This document shows positions 49,101 through 58,150 of a DNA stretch of 64,000 nt, in pieces (position 1 is the stretch's first letter; every line of letters begins with the position of its first letter). The stretch lies in contig JAWQUS010000016.1 in NCBI GenBank assembly GCA_036365455.1, positions 11,679,001 through 11,743,000 of the forward strand, written 5' to 3'. The translations under genes were made by a program, and so were the position numbers. The notes under the pieces were generated by a model that was not told where the DNA came from, searched no databases, and saw nothing but the letters and a program-made list of their open reading frames with translations. The DNA comes from Macrosoma leucophasiata (taxonomy: Eukaryota; Arthropoda; Insecta; Lepidoptera; Hedylidae).

Positions 49101-49983
49101 CACTTGCATGAATGTATTTATTGATTGTTGCCTATTGTCCGGTAAAGTATAATAGTGCCGTCACGAGACAAACTGCTTACATAATAATATGTACATTAAA
49201 AAAAAGAAATAGACTGTACCTACTACTGTAAAATATGGTATTCACTGACCTGCTAGGCTAGCAGTCCTGCGACAGTACTGAAACTTCACATATCTCCTAA
49301 TCATTTTAAAATTATTATTTAAATATCGTAAATTAGGCGTTTCTATTTGATAATAACTACTGGGAGATGGGAGATAATTAGTTCGGTTGTAAGACTACAA
49401 GGCAGATTAAGTGAATTATCTACTTAAACATTTTTTTTAGAATTAAAGAAAGAAACAACCTAGGTCGATTTTTAAAAATCTGCATCAAAAGAACCTTGAC
49501 TATATGAATCAAAGGGCCATAATATGTAGATACCATTGGAAGTAAAAAGATGAATACCTACCGCAATAAATTAAATATTACGGTATTCATTCAATAAGAA
49601 TAAATTACCGTAGGTATTACCTAATCTATCGGCGGCCAAAGTACTATTAAGTTCAATACTATTTTGTTCCGTCACAGAGGCAAAACAACTTAGTCCTCAA
49701 AGCTTTTAGGTACATTTTGACCATTGGTTTTTGTTTAAAGGTCAATCAATTTGAACAGCATGTTTTGTCATCATTACATAAAAATAAACATTGTAAACTT
49801 TGTCTATAGACCGTGAAGAAGTCTTTTAAGGCTAAGGAATCGTGGGGCCCGCGGTCCCGCATCACTCGCCACGAATGGAGGCTGTTCAAGCAGGACGCGA
49901 AGGCCGAGGCGCAGAAACTCCGAACCTCCTGGTTCAAGCACATATGGCTCAGTCTCACAGGCGGCTACAGGCGGCGAATATAA
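26256..49983 (+). CDS. SLC6 sodium-dependent nutrient amino acid transporter-like protein
   Basis: A complete SLC6 symporter: a plasma-membrane protein that uses the sodium gradient to import small solutes, most likely neutral amino acids in this insect subgroup. Fourteen coding exons join in phase: 26256-26258, 30946-31137, 32403-32670, 33120-33333, 33421-33464, 34628-34775, 35716-35794, 37271-37374, 37834-38020, 39496-39672, 41878-41977, 44386-44565, 48672-48766 and 49810-49983, giving about 654 aa and normal family length. TM1 carries the signature [12 protein letters not shown] with [10 protein letters not shown] after it. GQFSS, the short EL2 loop with two cysteines (CQPEWENC) and two sequons (NVT, NAT), [35 protein letters not shown] and [11 protein letters not shown] follow in family order. 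The tail is basic and contains SWGPRSR. Start: the ATG is the last codon of exon 1, just before GTGAGG. Substrate specificity is inferred. Confidence 0.93.
28145..28345 (+). repeat. SINE family A copy, 3'-truncated
   Basis: Plus-strand diverged copy from gatggtagagctacaatg through gcaccaccgcattacc to cggaaatgcatctacatt. Lacks the tail. Confidence 0.6.
28793..29077 (-). mobile_element. SINE family A, near full length
   Basis: Best-preserved minus-strand copy: poly(T)/tail side at 28788, gcaaacaagcatgcagttc, gaggcctaaggtgttatgc, ggtaatgcggtggtgcc, and head at 29077 (ctccgtcactggagctc). Read on the minus strand, the head ggtggtagagctc resembles a pol III A box, consistent with a tRNA-derived SINE with an A-rich tail. 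Confidence 0.75.
31244..31535 (+). mobile_element. SINE family A, full length, plus strand
   Basis: Head ctggtggtagagctccagtg at 31246, body gcaccaccgcattacc, tail catcaatgtgaactgcataa and ending cataaaaaaaa. Located between exons 2 and 3 of the SLC6 gene. Confidence 0.8.
31619..32175 (-). mobile_element. 5S-derived SINE family copy split by a MITE
   Basis: Minus-strand copy of the element at 12400: tail at the left (caacccattatacgtcccac), body resuming at 32037 (tagtggccaacccgttg) and running to gcacagaaacgcgcatttt. The 5S-like head is missing. It is interrupted by the element at 31743-32036. Confidence 0.75.
31743..32036. mobile_element. hAT-like MITE, copy 2
   Basis: Ends CATAGAGCAACGTGG and TTGCTCTATG are inverted. 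Flanking 8-mers ttaatggc and ttagtggc match at 7 of 8, and the uninterrupted SINE at 12400 shows the empty site. Interior shares aatcgtctattactacgaaac with copy 1 at 1299-1651. Confidence 0.8.
34255..34530 (+). repeat. tRNA-like SINE head and a second interspersed repeat
   Basis: 34255-34325 has a tRNA-like head (gtggtctagtggtagtagac, gggttcgattcctgaatc). 34345-34530 is a separate lepidopteran-type repeat (aatctcgtgtcacaatgttt, gccggggcgggccgctagt). Both are in intron 5 of the SLC6 gene. Confidence 0.5.
34805..35405 (-). repeat. Cluster of SINE family A copies
   Basis: At least two tandemly placed, diverged minus-strand copies: one from 34808 (gtggcaaacaagcatgcag) and one from 34995 (gtggcaaacaagcaagcag). 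A repeated head part follows near 35293-35405. Intron 6 of the SLC6 gene. Confidence 0.65.
35965..36003. repeat. Short perfect inverted repeat
   Basis: Arms cggtcaagccgtttcg and cgaaacggcttgaccg around an 8-base centre. The arm resembles the conserved ggtgaagccgttcccgag block of the SINE family F bodies, so it may be a folded fragment of such an element. Confidence 0.6.
36605..37047 (-). repeat. Two adjacent SINE family A copies
   Basis: First copy 36620-36847, second 36863-37047, both minus strand. The second appears to have inserted into the head region of the first, because the first breaks off at ggtggtgcctacgcc. The second contains the head end (ctccgtcactggagctc). Confidence 0.7.
38079..38605 (+). 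mobile_element. 5'-truncated LINE insertion with C-terminal ORF2 fragment
   Basis: An open frame from about 38072 to 38521 encodes the C-terminus of a non-LTR reverse transcriptase protein: [13 protein letters not shown] followed by [17 protein letters not shown], a Cys/His cluster (C-x2-C-x7-H-x4-C) found after the RT domain in many LINEs. It is followed by AATAAA and poly(A). An exact 9-base target duplication (acatgtgca) flanks it at 38070-38078 and 38606-38614. Intron 9 of the SLC6 gene. Confidence 0.8.
39735..40800 (-). repeat. Decayed SINE copies in SLC6 intron 10
   Basis: 39735-40045 is a diverged family A copy (caacctgtagacatctat at one end, attggaactccaccaccag at the other). 40555-40800 is a very diverged family E copy (gcggcagttacgttctta, caacccaggaccttagc). 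Nothing else recognised between them. Confidence 0.5.
41235..41440 (-). repeat. SINE family A copy, decayed
   Basis: Starts aaagtggcaaacaagcac, contains ggtaccttatgcctctgc and ends gctgaacactaccattta. Minus strand, intron 10 of the SLC6 gene. Confidence 0.6.
42225..42955 (+). repeat. Family C copy carrying a MITE
   Basis: ccggtcaagtgcgtgtctgg at the left and gacggacatggcgaaac, ctacggaaccctaaaaatg at the right. The element at 42358-42503 splits it. SLC6 intron 11. Confidence 0.75.
42358..42503. mobile_element. PIF/Harbinger-like MITE with TAA target duplication
   Basis: 146-base element with inverted ends (cctccttattcataaacg; right end the complement, ending tttatgaataaggggg), flanked by taa on both sides. 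The 3-base TWA duplication suggests PIF/Harbinger. The tta...cttattcat end motif recalls the larger element at 52716. Confidence 0.65.
43098..43290. repeat. Palindromes and TA microsatellite
   Basis: 43098-43147 is an almost perfect AT-rich palindrome (atggatattaacaaatata and complement). 43148-43192 is a (TA)n run. 43241-43290 is a second hairpin (aacttacttgaaaaatagta and its complement around eight T). Confidence 0.75.
43728..44160 (+). repeat. Family C copy, 3' part missing
   Basis: Begins ccggtcaagtacgtgtcggg and gtagggttccg. The copy ends in the middle of the family sequence (tttttcggcgtggctaat) where the next element starts. Confidence 0.65.
44165..44344. mobile_element. MITE with GC-rich inverted ends
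   Basis: Left end taagccctattcagacctg with cgcgttattc, right end its near complement (gaataacgcgcaggtccg to aggcctta). About 180 bases, lying 41 bases upstream of SLC6 exon 12. Confidence 0.65.
45069..45400 (+). mobile_element. SINE family F copy with palindromic 5' end
   Basis: 45069-45150 is a hairpin (tagctgtgcccccgacttcg and its complement cgaagtcgtgggcgcagcta). The body follows (gtagcctaagttaggtac, aaagtcccgtcgaaatccg), then a gacagacagaca run and a tail ending acagacactccaatttt. The same layout is seen at 62622-62930. Confidence 0.7.
45421..45750 (+). mobile_element. tRNA-derived SINE family E, plus strand
   Basis: tRNA-like head (cttagtagcctagtggtagc, gattcgagttcgatacccg), the ctctggttctattgag body and the ccccttcggagattacat tail. 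In SLC6 intron 12. A minus-strand frame here (45430-45691) is spurious. Confidence 0.75.
46172..46982 (+). repeat. Family C copy inside the foldback element
   Basis: cggtcaagtgcgtgttgggc at the left, gacggacatagcgaaatt and actccggaaacttaaaaa at the right. Interrupted at 46240-46460 by the tRNA-like hairpin SINE. Confidence 0.7.
46240..46460. mobile_element. tRNA-like SINE family B inserted as a head-to-head hairpin
   Basis: Two tRNA-like units in opposite directions: 46256-46323 (minus) and 46327-46396 (plus). Each has gcttcggtagcttagtgg-type A-box and gcaggttcaattcctg B-box regions. A short tail ends in an A-rich stretch. Exact 12-base duplications ttgattaatgta flank it (46228-46239, 46461-46472), the mark of LINE-driven insertion. 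Confidence 0.8.
48017..48173. mobile_element. Short hAT-type MITE with exact 8-bp target duplication
   Basis: Ends CAGCAAACTAATTTTTC and, in reverse, CAGTGATTCCCATATAG, sharing the CAG start and a tatagacccc block. Flanked by exact gtctagag copies (48009-48016 and 48174-48181). Internally rich in gacccc motifs. SLC6 intron 12. Confidence 0.75.
49605..49800 (+). repeat. SINE family A copy, decayed, abutting the last SLC6 exon
   Basis: Plus-strand diverged copy (ggtattacctaatctatcgg, cgtcacagaggcaaaac, tcaatttgaacagcatg). Its tail reaches to within a few bases of the acceptor for the last coding exon at 49810. Confidence 0.5.
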
Positions 49984-50064
49984 TTTTAGTTCAATTTATT
50001 GTAATAGTCTACTTTCAATTTTGGCTTTATTAGTTTGTTTTGTCGTGGCTGCTGAAGCACGATA

Positions 50065-50070
50065 AATAAA
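50065..50070 (+). terminator. Polyadenylation signal of the SLC6 gene
   Basis: AATAAA about 80 bases after the stop codon, giving a short 3' untranslated region. The following sequence is AT-rich. Confidence 0.6.
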
Positions 50071-51116
50071 CAAACTCTTCAATATAATAGTGACAATAAG
50101 ATTTTATTTATATAGATTCATAACTGTACTTATTTAATTACATTCAGCTATAGGAAAAGTTTTAGGAAATGATAGACTCTCTCTGAAATAGGCCATAATA
50201 TTGGTAGCGCGTCGCATATTGTATCCAACCACCTCATCAATCACATTGCAGTATTATAAAATATGTATGTATTATACATGGATTCCTTACATTTAATTAA
50301 AATTAAATCTCGAGCGTAGACGAAAATACTATGGGTGCAACATTACAAGTTAATGTATTATTTAAAAACAAATAATTTTCAGACTAAGCAAGTTACCTAG
50401 CCTGCATAGCCTATGCTACTTTCAAGGTGACATGAAGGTTGATAGGCAACTAGTTAACTGAGACTATGGAAGTGCAAGGATATTACAGAAGCAATAAGAG
50501 TCTTCAGTGTTCTTGTAAATCTAAAATTGAGTCTAAAATAAACACAAAAGTTAAGTAAAAAAAAACAAACGCTAATTTTAAACTCGCATTTCAACCAATG
50601 CCTGTTCTGTACAACCCAGGAAAATTAGGTTACCTTAGTGCTTTTAAAGAGATTCCTAGTCGAAATTACCTGAATCACGCTTTAATACAAGTTAAACCTT
50701 TCTCCCATCCTATAAATTAAATACGCTTATTCTGCTCAAGATATGTGGTTAAATCTTTGACTCTCAATAGTAAAGCAATAACATTTTGTAACACCTAAGT
50801 AATTTAATTTTAAAGATGTTTTCAGTCCGCTTTGTACCTACTATAAACATATTTATGATATTAGGATTTCTTTAGGATTTTTTTTCACCAATTCGGTAAC
50901 TGTCAACTAAGTATAATGACTATTACGTAAGTATTATTTAAAGTACTTTTAGGTAAGTAAGTACTACTTACCTAAAATTTTCAAAGATATATTTTTTTAT
51001 TATTTTGATTTATTTTTAATTTTTGTTCGACATTTTAAACAAAGATAATATAATACACTCTGTTTATATTTTAATATCAGGTTACATAAGCGGATATAAT
51101 AATTGAGGTCCTTTAC
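50071..51116. other. Intergenic AT-rich stretch
   Basis: No gene or clear repeat recognised except a short hairpin at 50947-50978 (ttttaggtaagta and its complement). Confidence 0.5.
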
Positions 51117-51399
51117 GGTCATAACTGACTACAGCCACCCGGCACCCGACTGGCACCGCCTCGTTTTAATACGGCGTCCACTTGTCGACGGGTGGTCGAT
51201 GGGTGGTCCACGGGTGAACGACGCGATGTTACTTGTGAACCACTCGCAAACCGTGCGTGGACCGCGCGCCGCCCGCGCGTTGACGTCTTACGATCGAGAC
51301 GATACGGATACGGAGCGGAGTTGATATAATGAGTGCAGGCCGCTCGAGGCGGTCGGGCACCGCTGGTCGGGTGCCGGGTAGCCGTAGTGAGCTATGACC
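51117..51399. mobile_element. GC-rich MITE
   Basis: A sharply GC-rich island of 283 bases with inverted ends of about 34 bases: ggtcataactgactacagcc and cacccggcacccgac, against the right end read in reverse. The interior has several cgacgggtgg-type and gtggaccgcg repeats. The open frame across it (51103-51324) is compositional. Superfamily not determined. Confidence 0.65.
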
Positions 51400-52715
51400 C
51401 TTATCATGTAATACCTACTCTCAAAGAAGTTACCACTTTTTGTTAATATTAAATTTACCTTACCCCTACTTTATTCTCATTTTATTTATGTTTTTATATA
51501 CGATTTTTCATAAATTTTGCGTAACATGCACTACTACATTACTTGAACGGTGCAGTTTATTGATTTTTTGATAATAAAGTTTGATCACTAGAATATGATG
51601 TACCTAATAGATATGTTTGTGTTGAGCAAATCTAGAACACTTGGTACACTACAAGGATTTCAAGGGTATGTTTTGGATATTTCAGCAATAGTGGATTAAA
51701 ACATTTCTGTATTATAAACATTCATTTTAAATTTACTATCCAAAGATATAACTTTAGAATTATTCAAATAACAGTGTATTCGCTCAACTAACTATCATTA
51801 AGGCTTAATATAATATAATATTATTATATTAACTAGAATAATTTATCATCATTTTGTATTTTTGCAATAACATACTATGCTAGTGAATTTAAAGGTTTTT
51901 GCAAGAACAAATGAACACAATAAATTGTCTTCGTGTAGGATTTAAACCAGTAATCTCTAGCTAATTAGCCCATCCGTTTTACTATTAAATTCTCCATATT
52001 CTTCAAGCCACAACAAAGTCTGTTTCCTTTTAAAAATGTTAAATTCACTAGAATAACAATTGTGCTATATATGCTCAGACATTAAATCGACGAGGCTGTG
52101 CTATACATGTACCACACGTACCTTTGGATTATTTATACTGGAATAGAGAATATTATGTAGGTACTTATTATTTTCTACTTAATTTTTGTAAAAATAAACA
52201 ATAAACATTGTGTATGGTTGTATATTGAACGAATTTTGCGGCAGCCTTTTCCCTCTCTCCTCTTTCTACACATAAAACTATGTCGTTGATGGTTATTTAT
52301 CTTTATTTTGCCAACGATTGACGATATACTTATGGCTATTCACTCTTTATAATAATAATAATCTATACTTATAATAAAACTGTAGAAGTGTAAATTCTGT
52401 ACATTAAAAATATTGAAAAAATAAGTACCAGAGGATGTTACTAAATCGATACCGAACCCAAATATGTGATTAGAAAAAATTTTGTCTGTCTGTCTGTCTT
52501 TCTGTCTGTTTGTTCAAGCATCACAGAAAAACTACCGGTCCGATTACAATGAAACTTGGTATGATTAAACTTTAACCTTTGGCGCCCAACACTGGGTACT
52601 TTTTATGCAGGAAAAATGTCTGTTTGTCTGTGTGTTTGTGCACGCTAATATCAGAAACAGCTTATTCGATTTGCGGTTTCACTAATCTACTGTAGTAAGT
52701 TTCACTTAACATTTA
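51400..52715. other. Intergenic AT-rich stretch with one diverged repeat
   Basis: No gene recognised. 52360-52715 is a repeat (gtctgtctgtctttctgtc, accggtccgattacaatg, cttggtatgattaaac) that continues beyond the inserted element at 53425 (catgtgaatcggttcag). Confidence 0.45.
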
Positions 52716-53424
52716 CGGTCTTATTCATAACACCTTTATGAGCTTGCTATAGTATGCTGAAAAACGTTTTTCATAATAGCATTATAGCGCTGAAACACTA
52801 TAAACCCACTATAAAGTTATAGAGGCCAGAACCCTTCTATAACAGTGCTATAAGGATAAAAGATGGCCGACATTCAACAGCTGATTGTTGAAATTGACAT
52901 TGGGCGCGTTCCATTAATCGACCACAACGACCATAACGCCCTTTGTATTGTTCCACCTGAGGCCCGTGGTCGTCACGAGCGGTCGTTTGACGTCATAAAT
53001 AACGTCAATGTTCGCGACCGCATTGCGTCCACTCCGATCCACCAATATTTCGTGCTTTCACCAAAACGACAATTTCAGCGGTCTTGACCGCGGTCGTTGT
53101 CGTCGATTAATGGAACGAAGCTAGGAATGACTTGATATGACTTTATGTCACCTTTGACGTTGATTTTTTTCCTTTTTTTCGAAATAAGGTCATTTTCACA
53201 CGTAATTTATAGACAATTTGGCGTGTTTGATCTCTTGTTGGATCCATCTGTCCACTGAATTCCTTGCACTGGCAACATTTTGTCTATTAGCAGAATTTTA
53301 ACTATGGAAGGTTTATAGAACGTTTATGAATAAACAATTTTATAGAACGTTTGATAGGCTTATAGAGCATTTTAACTAATGAATGCTATAAACCTTCTAT
53401 AAGCGTTTTTTATGAATAAGACCG
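52716..53424. mobile_element. PIF/Harbinger-like MITE with TTA target duplication and nested element
   Basis: Inverted ends cggtcttattcataa at both sides, flanked by tta on each. The outer arms repeat ttctataag-type motifs. Inside, 52909-53117 is a second inverted-repeat unit (gttccattaatcgac and acaacgacc against ggtcgttgtcgtcg and attaatggaac), probably an independent MITE inserted later. Confidence 0.65.
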
Positions 53425-53567
53425 TTAGTGTTTATTTCATGTGAATCGGTTCAGAAATACAAAAGTTATATCAATTTATAGAATCATTTCGAATATTTTT
53501 AAACTATTCTGTCTATCTTAATACCTAAAAGGTAAAAAAAGGTACCCACGGGTTACTAATCCTCCGC

Positions 53568-53576
53568 TGTCTGTCT

Positions 53577-53610
<34 letters not shown>

Positions 53611-53870
53611 CACCAGGCTGTATCTCATAAATAGTGATAGCTAGAAAGCTAACATTTCCACAAATTATGTATGTCTGTTACCGCTATAAAGAGAAAATTA
53701 ATTACTAAAAATAAGAAAATGAAAATGTTAAGAGGTCCAAGGGGGCATACAACAAACGTGTTTTCTTTTCGTATATCGTTTTGCTCGATAAAAATAACGG
53801 TAGCAAGTAGACGCTTCAAATTTTCACAGTTTTTTTAGGTCTTATGTTGTATATTACCTTTCCATAATAA
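53568..53870 (+). repeat. Family D copy with tetranucleotide run
   Basis: A (CTGT/CCGT)n run of about 45 bases leads into tgtcaccaggctgtatctc, ctgttaccgctataaag and acggtagcaagtagacgc, the same order as at 22960-23350. Confidence 0.6.
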
Positions 53871-53929
53871 ATCTATACATCTATACATACATATACATAG
53901 GTATACATACATATAAATAAATAAAATTG

Positions 53930-54600
53930 GAGTGTCTGTTTGTAATATTAAAAAAAACTCTTTTTACTAAATGCATATGTATGTATACACGGTACATATA
54001 CCAAAACAATTTTTTTTACAATTTTTGTCTGTCCGTCTGTCTGTTTGGCGGGGCTAATCTTGGCTGGACCGATTTTGACGGGACTTTCACTGGCAGATAG
54101 CTGATGTGATAAGGAATGACTTAGGCTACTTTTATCTCCATACATCCATACATACATAAATACATACCAATAAGTAGAATTGGTGTGTATCCGACTTTGA
54201 CGGGACTTCCACGGGTAGGTAGCTGATGTATTAAGGAATAACTTAGGCTACTTTTATCTCCATACAACCATACATACATACATACCTACATACAAATAAG
54301 TAGAATTGGAGTGTATCCGACTTTGATGGGACTTTCACTGGCAGGTAGCTGATGTGATAAGGAGTAACTTAGGCTTCTTTTATCTCCATACAACCATACA
54401 TACATACATACCTACATACAAATAAATAGAATTTGAGTGTCTCCGATTGTGACGGGACTTTCACTGGCAGATAGCTGATGTAATAAGAAGTAACTTAGGC
54501 TACTTTTATACTAGCTGCGCCCACGACTTCGTCTGGATAAATACTGAACAATCATATTTTTTCTCACGTGGACGAAGTCGCGGGCACAGCTAGTAAATAA
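53930..54600 (-). repeat. Tandem array of SINE family F tails
   Basis: Minus-strand family F element whose tail is amplified: units starting near 54171, 54297 and 54421 (aagtagaattggagtgtatc) repeat with periods of 126 and 124 bases. Each contains tgacgggactttcac, tagctgatgt and cttaggctacttttat. The right end (54511-54596) is the usual palindromic head of this family. Confidence 0.7.
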
Positions 54601-54614
54601 TAATGGCAACCCAT

Positions 54615-54790
54615 TGTACGTCCCTGTAATTTCCGGCACAGAAGCGTAACACCTTAGGCCTCAGGAGTGGTAACGCATCTGCATTTTGACCTTGGTCTTA
54701 ATGTGGGTGTCTATAGGCTGCAGTCATCACTTAACATCAATGTGAACTGCATGCTTGTTTACCACTTCCATAAAATAAAAAAAATAAATA
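54615..54790 (+). repeat. SINE family A, 5'-truncated
   Basis: Plus-strand: gtaatttccggcacagaagc, ccttaggcctcaggag, gtgaactgcatgcttg, then an A-rich tail. It sits within a broken 5S-SINE-type tail (aacccattgtacgtccc, then aacgtcccactgctgggcac), so it inserted into that tail. Confidence 0.7.
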
Positions 54791-55010
54791 AAATAAACGT
54801 CCCACTGCTGGGCACGAGTCTCTCTCCTTTTTGAGGGGAAGCCTCAAAAAGCTAAACTCTTTATATACAACACTTTATTAGTTGGTGTGATGTCCACTAA
54901 TTTATGTTATTAGGTATTGAGTAAAACAACCAAATTATCAGTAAGTAGGTACACAACTCAAAGGGCACGTCCGTTCACCACCACTGACAGACTGTGAATG
55001 TGAATGGCGC

Positions 55011-55740
55011 AATTTGCCCACACCTATGCCAATGCCTCTTTTTATTTATTTATTTAATTTAAGTAACTTTAATGCACAAAAGAAGGAACTGTACATAAGG
55101 CGGACTTAACGCAACTAAGGCATTTCGGTCTGACAATACCGTTTCTCAACGTCTGTCAGACTTTTGTTTACAAAAGCGATGATGCGGGGTCCCTTTTCAT
55201 CGTACTGTATTAGAACAGCACCTAAACCTAGAGGACCTGCATCGGCAATTACTTGGGTGCGATTTTTTTGGATTATTGTAACCCAGACTACGAATTTTGT
55301 AAAGGCTGTTGTTTAAATCTCTCATGGATCAGGAGGCCAATATTGGCGGAGACACAATTGAAATCAATTGTCATATTTTCTTGTGACCTGACAGATTTAA
55401 TTCATCAAAAGCCATCGTTTGTTTATCTATATTTTTTTTTAGTATTTTTACTAACTTTTGTCTAAAATTAGATAAATAATAATCATTATTTATCTAATTT
55501 TAATATTCCTGTCGAATAGGTTCTGTTATTGTTGATCTATTAGAAATCCACTTTCCAACAAAATCCTTTAAATTTTTTGTATGGTTTCCGGTAGTCTAAA
55601 TGTTTCAATAGCTTTTAAATATTTATCAATATTTTTGTATTAAAACGCATTTAGTTTTGTTCAATAAAACATTGTTGTCTTTGAGAACTGTCAAAACGTG
55701 TTCAAGTCTCTCACGTACAAGTACACTCACCTGCACTTAT
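55011..55740 (-). repeat. Duplicate RNase H segment (copy 1)
   Basis: Matches 57421-58150 base for base as far as read, offset 2410. It lies between the truncated left LTR and the integrase end, out of the normal gene order, so this is the displaced copy. Confidence 0.85.
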
Positions 55741-57059
55741 TTTCTTTTTCACGTACACTTTATCACATACTTGTAATTCTTTATCCACAGCCTTCCTTTT
55801 CCTATCCTCCTTAATTTGTTTGTTTTTTTTTTCATGTCTCGAGATCTCTAATTTCGGAATGATCATAATTGTTTTCAAAATCTGTTAAAAAATATAAATT
55901 GTTTTTAAGTTGTCTTCCACAGAACAGTTCGGGTGGGGGTTTTGCTGTGGACGGATGAGGTGTGCGGAGGGTACGATTTATGAAAATACCTAATAATACT
56001 TTATTAGGTATTTTAATAAATCGTCCTTCCAGTCTGATTTTCCGCATTGACTGAAGCTGCTAATCGCTGAAGGATCCGATTCAATCCCGGTTTTCTCAAC
56101 ACTGCCATTCTGTTGAGGCCAGTAAGGGATCGTTTTGAAAAGTAGCTACCTTGTTCTGTACAAAATGTTTTGTATTCCTGACTACAGGATTGTCTACCGT
56201 TATCAGCTGAAATGCTAACAAGGTTACCACTCCATGAATAAATTATTTTTAGGCTTTTATGGTGTCATATGTGGAAATATACTTCGTTATTTTATTTATT
56301 ACTTAATTTATTTATATATTTAAACTTTATTTTAATCTCTTTGCATCGTATCGTCGATTAAAAAACTTGGCAGAGGTCCCCACTGATCCCCACTTGGCAG
56401 AGGTCCAAAGAAGTCAATGGCTGTATAACCACCTAAGCTTTTGAAGGGAGTACAGGTTTTTTCGTAGGTACTGGTGCATTTGGCGTTGAGACTAAAGTTA
56501 AGTTAGCCCTCTACAGTTCTCAAGAGTATTTTCGGCGACTTTGTCTATTTTCGGCCACCAGACCTTAGTATGTAGTCTAGCTTTCATGTTAACGATGCCT
56601 GAATGATTATCGTGAGCCACTGCTAAAACTTGCTCCTTAATTCAGTTGGAATCACTATTTTGTTTCCTCTTAATAAGCTGTCATCATGTAACCAGAGCTC
56701 ATTGAAATCAACTTATTTCAATTATTTACCGAAGCATCCCAAACACCTTTAAACAAAGCGTCTTTCATTTTTATTCATTGAGAGGTAGAAGAGCTACAGG
56801 TCTTGCATATTGAACAATCTGGTTAATATGATGTTCATCTTCCAAGGGGCTTTTATGTGCATCTGTACTTTTATATAGACGAGAAAGTGGGTCTGCTATA
56901 TTAGACTTCCCCGGTTTGTATATAGGTATCATACGGACAAAGAATGACTCTTTTTCTTTTCTCTACAATCCTTGTATCAGTCTGTAAAAGGGACATTCTA
57001 CTGATGTACTTGCCTAAATTAGTATATTATATTTAGTTTTATCTTAGTGACATTTTCCA

Positions 57060-57200
57060 CTATTTTTTTTTATTACCATGTAGGTATATAATTTATTTAT
57101 TTATTTATTTAAACTTTAATGCACCTAGTACATAAGGCGGACTTAATGCCATAGGGCATTGTTTGCATGCCATCATTTGTTGTTCGTTTTAATTTGTTTT
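57060..57200 (-). repeat. LINE tail inside the gypsy-like element
   Basis: Read on the minus strand: cattaagtccgccttatg, then gcattaaagtttaaataaat ending in an AAAT run. Similar tails occur inside each copy of the 730-base duplicate (about 55030-55110 and 57440-57520), which shows the host element was hit more than once. Confidence 0.55.
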
Positions 57201-57420
57201 ATTTGTTTTTGACTTATCATAAGTGGTGCTTATTTATGAATGAATGAATAAATACATTTCTGATTCTACCAGTAACTTTATAATCATATCATTGTAGTCA
57301 GAGAACCCAACGCTCAATTCGTGCGCAAGGCTTTGAATGAGTCTCAAAAATGACTTCTAACGGTTTACGGTCTATGACAAATTCAATTTTGCTTTTTAAA
57401 TGCATAATATGAAAATGTTC

Positions 57421-58150
57421 AATTTGCCCACACCTATGCCAATGCCTCTTTTTATTTATTTATTTAATTTAAGTAACTTTAATGCACAAAAGAAGGAACT
57501 GTACATAAGGCGGACTTAACGCAACTAAGGCATTTCGGTCTGACAATACCGTTTCTCAACGTCTGTCAGACTTTTGTTTACAAAAGCGATGATGCGGGGT
57601 CCCTTTTCATCGTACTGTATTAGAACAGCACCTAAACCTAGAGGACCTGCATCGGCAATTACTTGGGTGCGATTTTTTTGGATTATTGTAACCCAGACTA
57701 CGAATTTTGTAAAGGCTGTTGTTTAAATCTCTCATGGATCAGGAGGCCAATATTGGCGGAGACACAATTGAAATCAATTGTCATATTTTCTTGTGACCTG
57801 ACAGATTTAATTCATCAAAAGCCATCGTTTGTTTATCTATATTTTTTTTTAGTATTTTTACTAACTTTTGTCTAAAATTAGATAAATAATAATCATTATT
57901 TATCTAATTTTAATATTCCTGTCGAATAGGTTCTGTTATTGTTGATCTATTAGAAATCCACTTTCCAACAAAATCCTTTAAATTTTTTGTATGGTTTCCG
58001 GTAGTCTAAATGTTTCAATAGCTTTTAAATATTTATCAATATTTTTGTATTAAAACGCATTTAGTTTTGTTCAATAAAACATTGTTGTCTTTGAGAACTG
58101 TCAAAACGTGTTCAAGTCTCTCACGTACAAGTACACTCACCTGCACTTAT
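57421..58150 (-). repeat. Duplicate RNase H segment (copy 2, original position)
   Basis: In the expected place between the reverse transcriptase start (right) and the rest of RNase H (left, ends RIERWVL near 57320). Source of the copy at 55011-55740. Confidence 0.85.

Noticed and set aside
52863..53087. 74-codon plus-strand frame beginning MADIQQL
   Set aside because: It crosses the nested inverted-repeat unit in the 52716 MITE and has no known domain.
53568..54600. CRISPR-like array of regular repeats
   Set aside because: Units are 124-126 bases of SINE tail with no unique spacers, in a eukaryotic genome.
55253..55465. Plus-strand frame present twice (also 57663-57875)
   Set aside because: It is the antisense shadow of the duplicated gypsy-like RNase H segment.
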